Positions 5,501 through 9,806 of a stretch of DNA of 9,806 nt are shown here, in pieces. The stretch comes from Chloroflexota bacterium. GTDB lineage: Bacteria > Chloroflexota > UBA5177 > JANWHV01. The notes under the pieces were generated by a model. It ran no database searches. It was not told where the DNA came from and worked only from the letters and a program-made list of their open reading frames with translations. A program made the translations under genes and the position numbers. Numbering within the stretch: the stretch's first letter is position 1; every line of letters starts with the position of its first letter. The stretch lies in assembly GCA_025924845.1 (NCBI GenBank), contig JAICHN010000176.1, positions 1-9,806 of the forward strand, read 5' to 3'.

Positions 5501-8057
5501 CTCTGGCGACCACGACCCTGGACCCCGCTTCACCCTTGGTTACTTCGATCTGCACATCAAATCGCTCCTTAAGTTCCTCGATGTGCGTCACCACCAAGAT
5601 CTTGTCGAAATCCTCCGCGATGGCCGCAATCGCCTCCACCAGCCGATCTCGTCCCTGCGCATCCTGCGTACCGAAGCCTTCATCGATGAGCAGGAAACGT
5701 AGCTCAGCGCCCGCGCGGCGGGCCAGAAGTCGGGAGAGGGCAATGCGAATGGCTAGATTGATACGAAACGCCTCGCCGCCACTGAACATTTCGTAGGGTC
5801 GCGTCCCGGCGCTATCGGCGATTTTGATATCCAGGGTTTCGATCGCCTTGCCGGACTTGCCCTGTCGTTGAGTGAGAAACGACACCTGCGTGCTGTTATC
5901 CGTCATTCGGCTCAGCAGCTCATTGGCGTCCTGCTCAAGCTCGGGCAGCGCATTTTCGATCAGCATGGCTGGAATGCCGTTCCGGCCGAAGGCCAGGGCC
6001 AGTTCCTTCATGGCCGTTTCCCGCTCCATGGCCGCCGATCGCGCCGTTTCCGCCTGCTCGCGTTCGACCAGGCGCCGTTCTCCCTCTTCAAACTGCCTAC
6101 GGAGGCCGCCCAGGCGCCGCTGAAGCACCGCTTCGCTCTGGTGAGCCGCGTCGAGCTCCTGCCGCCGCTCGGCCAGGGCCGTTCGCACGGCAGCCAGATC
6201 ACCAATTTGAGCGCGGAGCGAACTACACTCCTCGTGTAAGCGCGCCAGCTCGGCCTCGCGCTCCTTGAGCAGCGTGAGGCGCGCCTCGGCCTCCATGCCC
6301 GCGCGCGTCGCCTCCTCACGAGCGCTTTCCAGGGCGGCCAGTCGTACTTCACAGGGCTGAAGGGCGACTACGCGCCGTCGGACCTCCTCATGAACGGCCG
6401 AGTCGTAGTGCAACGCGGCAAGGCGTTCCGCCGTCACCTGGATCGCGGCGCGCGCCTCGCCCGCGAAGCGGCCACCCGCCAGAATACTCTCAAGCCGATC
6501 CAATTCAGTCTGTTCGGTGCCCACGCTCGCCGCGAGCTGGTGCAGCGTGCGGAGGCGCTCCGCATAACCGGCTTCCTGGATCCTGAGCTTCCGCAGGTGT
6601 TCAATCTCGCACTCGTGCGCCCTGGCCGCCTTTTGCCCGGCCTCTAGATCGGCGCATAGCCGCGCCCGGGCTGCTTCCCATTCCTCTATTTGCTCTTTGA
6701 GCCGTTTCCCTTCTTCCACGAGCTCATGCTCGATCCGCTCACGGCCCTCACGGGTAAGGGGAGCCCCGCAGACTGGGCAGGCCGCGTCCGCGGAGTGCAA
6801 CTGCTTATAGCGTTCTCGTTGCTTCACTACCTGGGCCGCGCCGGCCTTACTATTCACGGTGATCTCGCTCAAGGCGGCGTTGAGCGCCGCCTCGGCGCGG
6901 CGCCACTCCCGGCTGCGCTCATCCAGGGCGGGCAGCGCGGCGAGTTCCACCCCAATGTGGGCAACGGCTCCCTGAATCGACTCGATTTCGGCAGCTGCCT
7001 TGGTTGCCTCCCGCAGTGCCTGTTGTCGTAAGCCGATCTGATCCTCGAGCCGCTTCCGCTCGAGCACGATCGTTTGCTCGTGCTCGTGCTTTTCGCGTTC
7101 GAGCGCGTGTGCGTCTATCGCCAGTGCTCCCAGGCGGTCGGCTTCGGCTCGCAACCGGCCAAGCTCCTCAACCTGCCGGCGCACCTGTGCTTCGTCGGCC
7201 AGGAGAGCGCGTGCTTGTTCCTCGCGCCGAAGCGCGTCGGCGCGTTCTCGCTCCAACCTGACCTGATCGGCCTCGACTTCGCGCACTCGTTTTTCACGCG
7301 CGGCAATTTGCTCCAGGAGGCCCTGGGCCGCGCGCACCTGGCCATCCAGTGCTTGCACGGCGGTCTCGATAGTTTCGCGGGTGCCTTGCTGAGCGGCAAG
7401 CTCGGTCTCGCACGCCGCGATGCCCTCTCGGATGCCGGGCAGCGTGATCAGAATGGCATCCAGTTCACCGATACGCTCGGCAAGCCGTTCGCCCGCTTCT
7501 CGGGCGTGCCGCTCCTGTTCGCGCGCCCGCTCGGCCAACTTATCGTACAGACCAAGCTCCAGTATTTCGGCCAGCACCGCTTTTCGTTCACGGGGCGGTT
7601 TTACGGTGAACAGATCGGCCTTCCCCTGCAGCAGTAACGAGGAATTAATGAACGTCTCGTAGGTGAGGCCGAGCAACTCGATGATGACCCGCTCGGTTTC
7701 GTAAATCGTGGCTCCGGTTATCGCCTTGTAGGCGTCGTTATCCCACACCGCGAGCTGGAGGTCGGCCACGCTGCTGCTTTTCCGCACGGCCCGCTTGCGG
7801 ATAACCCGGTAACGGCTGCCTCGGCACGCAAACTCGAATTCGACCTCCATATCGGTTGTTCCGGCCCGGACTAGATCGTCCTCGCGGGGGGCGCGACTGC
7901 ATCCCCACAGCGCCCAGGTCAGGGCATCGATCAGGGTCGACTTCCCATGTCCGTTGCTGCCCGAGAGACAGGCCAGGTGAATCGTACGGAGATCGAGGTC
8001 ACCGCCCTCGACCCCGTAACTCATGAAATTATGCAGGCGGAGCCGAAGCGGAATCAT
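5496..8057 (-). CDS. sbcC: Nuclease SbcCD subunit C (Rad50-like ATPase)
   Basis: SMC-like ATPase partner of SbcD. The complex opens hairpins and trims blocked double-strand DNA ends during repair and replication. The N-terminal ATPase half has Walker A GSNGHGKST (residues 33-41). Two long coiled-coil arms rich in Glu, Arg, Ala and Leu flank the zinc hook CPVC (Cys427 and Cys430). The C-terminal half has signature MFSGGEAFRINLAIRIALS (757-775), Walker B FLLIDEGFGTQD (Asp792, Glu793) and the H-loop His825. At 853 residues it is shorter than the E. coli protein (about 1050) and closer to archaeal Rad50, so the arms are short. The hook sits at the exact midpoint, as expected for two arms of equal length. 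The ATG overlaps the sbcD stop as ATGA and has only a weak AGG upstream, so translation is probably coupled to sbcD. Confidence 0.95.
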   Translation of the reverse strand: MIPLRLRLHNFMSYGVEGGDLDLRTIHLACLSGSNGHGKSTLIDALTWALWGCSRAPREDDLVRAGTTDMEVEFEFACRGSRYRVIRKRAVRKSSSVADLQLAVWDNDAYKAITGATIYETERVIIELLGLTYETFINSSLLLQGKADLFTVKPPRERKAVLAEILELGLYDKLAERAREQERHAREAGERLAERIGELDAILITLPGIREGIAACETELAAQQGTRETIETAVQALDGQVRAAQGLLEQIAAREKRVREVEADQVRLERERADALRREEQARALLADEAQVRRQVEELGRLRAEADRLGALAIDAHALEREKHEHEQTIVLERKRLEDQIGLRQQALREATKAAAEIESIQGAVAHIGVELAALPALDERSREWRRAEAALNAALSEITVNSKAGAAQVVKQRERYKQLHSADAACPVCGAPLTREGRERIEHELVEEGKRLKEQIEEWEAARARLCADLEAGQKAARAHECEIEHLRKLRIQEAGYAERLRTLHQLAASVGTEQTELDRLESILAGGRFAGEARAAIQVTAERLAALHYDSAVHEEVRRRVVALQPCEVRLAALESAREEATRAGMEAEARLTLLKEREAELARLHEECSSLRAQIGDLAAVRTALAERRQELDAAHQSEAVLQRRLGGLRRQFEEGERRLVEREQAETARSAAMERETAMKELALAFGRNGIPAMLIENALPELEQDANELLSRMTDNSTQVSFLTQRQGKSGKAIETLDIKIADSAGTRPYEMFSGGEAFRINLAIRIALSRLLARRAGAELRFLLIDEGFGTQDAQGRDRLVEAIAAIAEDFDKILVVTHIEELKERFDVQIEVTKGEAGSRVVVARA

Positions 8058-9301
8058 ACGCCGGCTACCTGGGCCTCATCATGGATGCCGCCAACTTCCG
8101 CGATCAGCCGGTCGCCCCACTCGACGAGTGTGGCTTTCCGCTCCACGGAGAGTGCGGATCGCTCTTGGTCGAGGTACGTCGTCAACGCCTCGTGGGGCGT
8201 CATCGCCATGGAGAAGTTGCGGCCGCGCTGAGTATCCCGCCACATGTTCTCCACCTCGCGCCTTACCACGACGAAAGACGCATCGGAGAGCGCCTGCCGA
8301 ATCTCATGTTCGCGCACGCGGCCCTGATTTGCCGGCGAAAGCTGTAAGCGAACCCGCACAATCGCCCCGCTCACCGCCTTCCCCTCCAGCGCGGCGAGCG
8401 CCTGTGCCGTGGGATCATCGCCAGTGCACTCGATCTTAAAGGTGATAAAGGGCCTTGTGGGCAACTTGACGAACTGGTGCCGGGCCCCCTCGCGATCCAG
8501 GTCCACGAGGACATATCCTTTATCCTCATGCTCCTCGCCAAAATCGATGCGCTCCGGGCTGCCCGAGTAAACGGTGAGCGGTTGTGAATACACTTCTTGA
8601 TACTTGTGGATGTGCCCAAGGGCGATATACGAAAAGCGCGGCCGGCAAATAATGCTGCGCGGAATGATCAGATCCTGGCTGAGCATGGTAGAGCGCTCCG
8701 CGCTGTACTGGGCACCCTGTATGGTGCCGTGCAAGGCGAGCACCACCGGAGCCTGGGAATCCTCGATTTCGGAGAGATAGAAGTCGAGCGCCTGTTCAAG
8801 CCGCTCGAGCATTAGCCGGTGAACGTCTTCCTGAGGCAGATTTTTGTTCTCGTCGCGCGCCAGAAGGACGCTGCGGGTCAACCACGGGATCGCCACGATA
8901 TTGATCGGGCCGGATCGGGTCTGGAGAAGGTGGACACCGGGGCGGTTGGCCACCACGAAGCTGGAGGGCGATAAGGCGCCGAAAATGTCCAGACTGGTGG
9001 CTCGTGCCATGGCGTTCGGCATATCGTGGTTGCCGGTCAGCAGAAAAACCGGAATACCCGCTTCGATCAGGGCGCGCATGCGGCGTGCAAGCTCGCGCTG
9101 CTGTGTGGGGCTGGGATCCCGCGTCTTGTAGGCATCTCCGGCGAACAGAAAGAGATCCACTTGCTTTGCAATGGCATCCTCGACCGCGATATCGAGCATG
9201 CGCGTGAAATCGGCAAGGCGAGAGGAACTACCGGTGGTGGAGTCGTAATGGCCGTAGAGCTCGGTGCCCAGATGGAGGTCCGCCAGATGAAGAATACGCA
9301 T
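8054..9301 (-). CDS. sbcD: Nuclease SbcCD subunit D (Mre11-like phosphoesterase)
   Basis: Manganese-dependent exo- and endonuclease subunit of SbcCD. All metallophosphoesterase motifs are present in order: Asp8 and His10 in LADLHLG, Asp56 in FAGDAY, Asn91, His92 and Asp93 in TGNHD, His191 in ALHG, and His230 and His232 in LGHIH. The GDAYKTRDPSPTQQRE form of motif II and the 415-residue length fit the bacterial group usually annotated as DNA repair exonuclease or SbcD. The C-terminal 130 residues or so form the capping and SbcC-contact region and are less conserved. The ATG at 9301 is chosen because the protein begins MRILHLADLHLG, the normal N-terminus of the family. There is no Shine-Dalgarno sequence before it, but a candidate -10 lies six bases upstream. 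First gene of the sbcD-sbcC operon. Confidence 0.95.
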   Translation of the reverse strand: MRILHLADLHLGTELYGHYDSTTGSSSRLADFTRMLDIAVEDAIAKQVDLFLFAGDAYKTRDPSPTQQRELARRMRALIEAGIPVFLLTGNHDMPNAMARATSLDIFGALSPSSFVVANRPGVHLLQTRSGPINIVAIPWLTRSVLLARDENKNLPQEDVHRLMLERLEQALDFYLSEIEDSQAPVVLALHGTIQGAQYSAERSTMLSQDLIIPRSIICRPRFSYIALGHIHKYQEVYSQPLTVYSGSPERIDFGEEHEDKGYVLVDLDREGARHQFVKLPTRPFITFKIECTGDDPTAQALAALEGKAVSGAIVRVRLQLSPANQGRVREHEIRQALSDASFVVVRREVENMWRDTQRGRNFSMAMTPHEALTTYLDQERSALSVERKATLVEWGDRLIAEVGGIHDEAQVAGV

Positions 9302-9307
9302 GTTGGA

Positions 9308-9316
9308 AGCATAGCA
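9308..9316 (-). promoter_or_regulatory. Candidate extended -10 element of sbcD
   Basis: On the minus strand TGCTATGCT fits the extended -10 form TGnTATAAT, with four of six bases in the hexamer. It ends six bases before the sbcD ATG. Transcription would then start at or next to the ATG, giving a leaderless mRNA, which agrees with the missing ribosome site. No good -35 is visible at 16-18 bases. Seen by eye only. Confidence 0.33.
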
Positions 9317-9320
9317 GATT

Positions 9321-9369
9321 AACCGGATCTCACAGCCCAGAAAACCGGATTACAGGGCCACTAACCGGT
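9321..9369 (-). repeat. Direct repeats ATCCGGTT upstream of sbcD, possible operator
   Basis: ATCCGGTT occurs twice on the minus strand, at 9321-9328 and 9343-9350, 22 bases apart (about two helical turns). A third, partial copy (CCGGTT at 9363-9368) lies 20 bases further and overlaps the stop codon of the upstream gene. They sit just upstream of the candidate sbcD -10, where an activator or repressor could bind. No regulator can be named. Confidence 0.3.
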
Positions 9370-9806
9370 GGATGATTTCTCCTCCGTCCTCCCGTGCCAG
9401 GCAGCCAGTAGTGTGCGCTCGCGCGCGGCGGTTAGTCCTGCCTTCCACTCCCATTCAGTCGGCCGCGCGGCCTGCCAGGCCAGGGTGTCGGCGATAGTAC
9501 GGCTCAGGGGACGGTGAGTCAGCCCGGCGGCCAGCGCCTTGCGGATGTCCATCAGGAAGTCAGTCCCCGCCATCCACAGGGGAACCTCGATCCAAGGCAC
9601 TACGCCATGTTCAAGGAGGAAGTCTTCTTTGATCCACGTGATCGTGGCATCACTGTCGCACACTGCCTTGCAGGCATCGAGCAAGTCACCGAACCTGTAC
9701 GGCTCAGCCGGGCCGCAAGCATTGAACGTACCGGTGTTTCCAGCCTCGACCATGCGCAGCGTCCACTCCGCTAAATCGCGGACGTCAATTACCTGACCTT
9801 GGCGCC
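9361..9806 (-). CDS. NAD-dependent epimerase/dehydratase-like (SDR) protein, C-terminal part, 5' end outside window
   Basis: The minus-strand frame is open to the right edge, so the methionine at 9753 is internal. Residues before it read QVIDVRDLAEWTLR, which continues into MVEAGNTGTFNACGP. This is the conserved block of extended short-chain dehydrogenases of the NAD-epimerase group, where the sugar or other substrate pocket closes. Later family features are PWIEVPLW, ALAAGLTHRPLSRTIADTLAW and a final AGLTAARERTLLAAW helix. The N-terminal Rossmann fold with the GxxGxxG motif and the YxxxK catalytic pair lies outside the window, so activity and substrate cannot be judged. It ends 59 bases before the sbcD start. 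Read-through into sbcD is possible, since no terminator is visible between them. Confidence 0.85.
   Translation of the reverse strand, partial: RQGQVIDVRDLAEWTLRMVEAGNTGTFNACGPAEPYRFGDLLDACKAVCDSDATITWIKEDFLLEHGVVPWIEVPLWMAGTDFLMDIRKALAAGLTHRPLSRTIADTLAWQAARPTEWEWKAGLTAARERTLLAAWHGRTEEKSSTG

Noticed and set aside
7074..7637. 187-residue plus-strand frame opposite sbcC
   Set aside because: Antisense to the coiled-coil part of sbcC, no motif and no ribosome site; composition explains it.
9335..9358. Possible hairpin (GCCC...GGGC) between the epimerase-like gene and sbcD
   Set aside because: Only about four consecutive pairs, a long loop and no T run; not a supportable terminator.

Overview
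The window is about 9.8 kb of GC-rich bacterial chromosome, densely packed with ordinary housekeeping-type genes. The G+C-rich codon choice, the compact SbcC, and an SbcD with a GDAYKTRDPSPTQQRE-type nuclease motif would fit a Chloroflexota-like or other high-GC soil or environmental bacterium. This placement is an inference from protein flavour, not a demonstrated one. I see no phage, transposon, CRISPR array or RNA gene.

Layout, left to right. On the + strand: the C-terminal part of a lysyl-tRNA synthetase (cut by the left edge), then galU (UTP-glucose-1-phosphate uridylyltransferase). Seven bases after galU comes a lipoprotein-type family 5 (oligopeptide/dipeptide) ABC substrate-binding protein, then an M3-family oligoendopeptidase F. 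On the - strand, convergent with these: sbcD and sbcC, overlapping by ATGA, encoding the Mre11/Rad50-like nuclease. Upstream of sbcD is the 3' part of an NAD-dependent epimerase/SDR-like oxidoreductase gene that runs off the right edge. Every stretch of 300 bases or more is covered by a gene. The four gaps with room for signals are 847-930, 3482-3566, 5385-5495 and 9302-9360.

Functionally, the solute-binding protein would capture peptides outside the cell and the oligoendopeptidase would cut short peptides in the cytosol, so these two neighbours make sense together. No transporter permease or ATPase is present. SbcCD forms a self-contained DNA-end-processing unit. GalU supplies UDP-glucose for envelope or exopolysaccharide synthesis.

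No clearly new system is visible. The points worth a second look lie mostly in the gaps. They are two candidate -10 elements placed exactly six bases before an ATG (leaderless architecture), a 19-codon ORF whose stop overlaps the pepF start as ATGA, and an 8-bp direct repeat upstream of sbcD. There is also a possible glycoside-hydrolase gene relic between pepF and sbcC, and a probable disulfide loop in the orphan binding protein.
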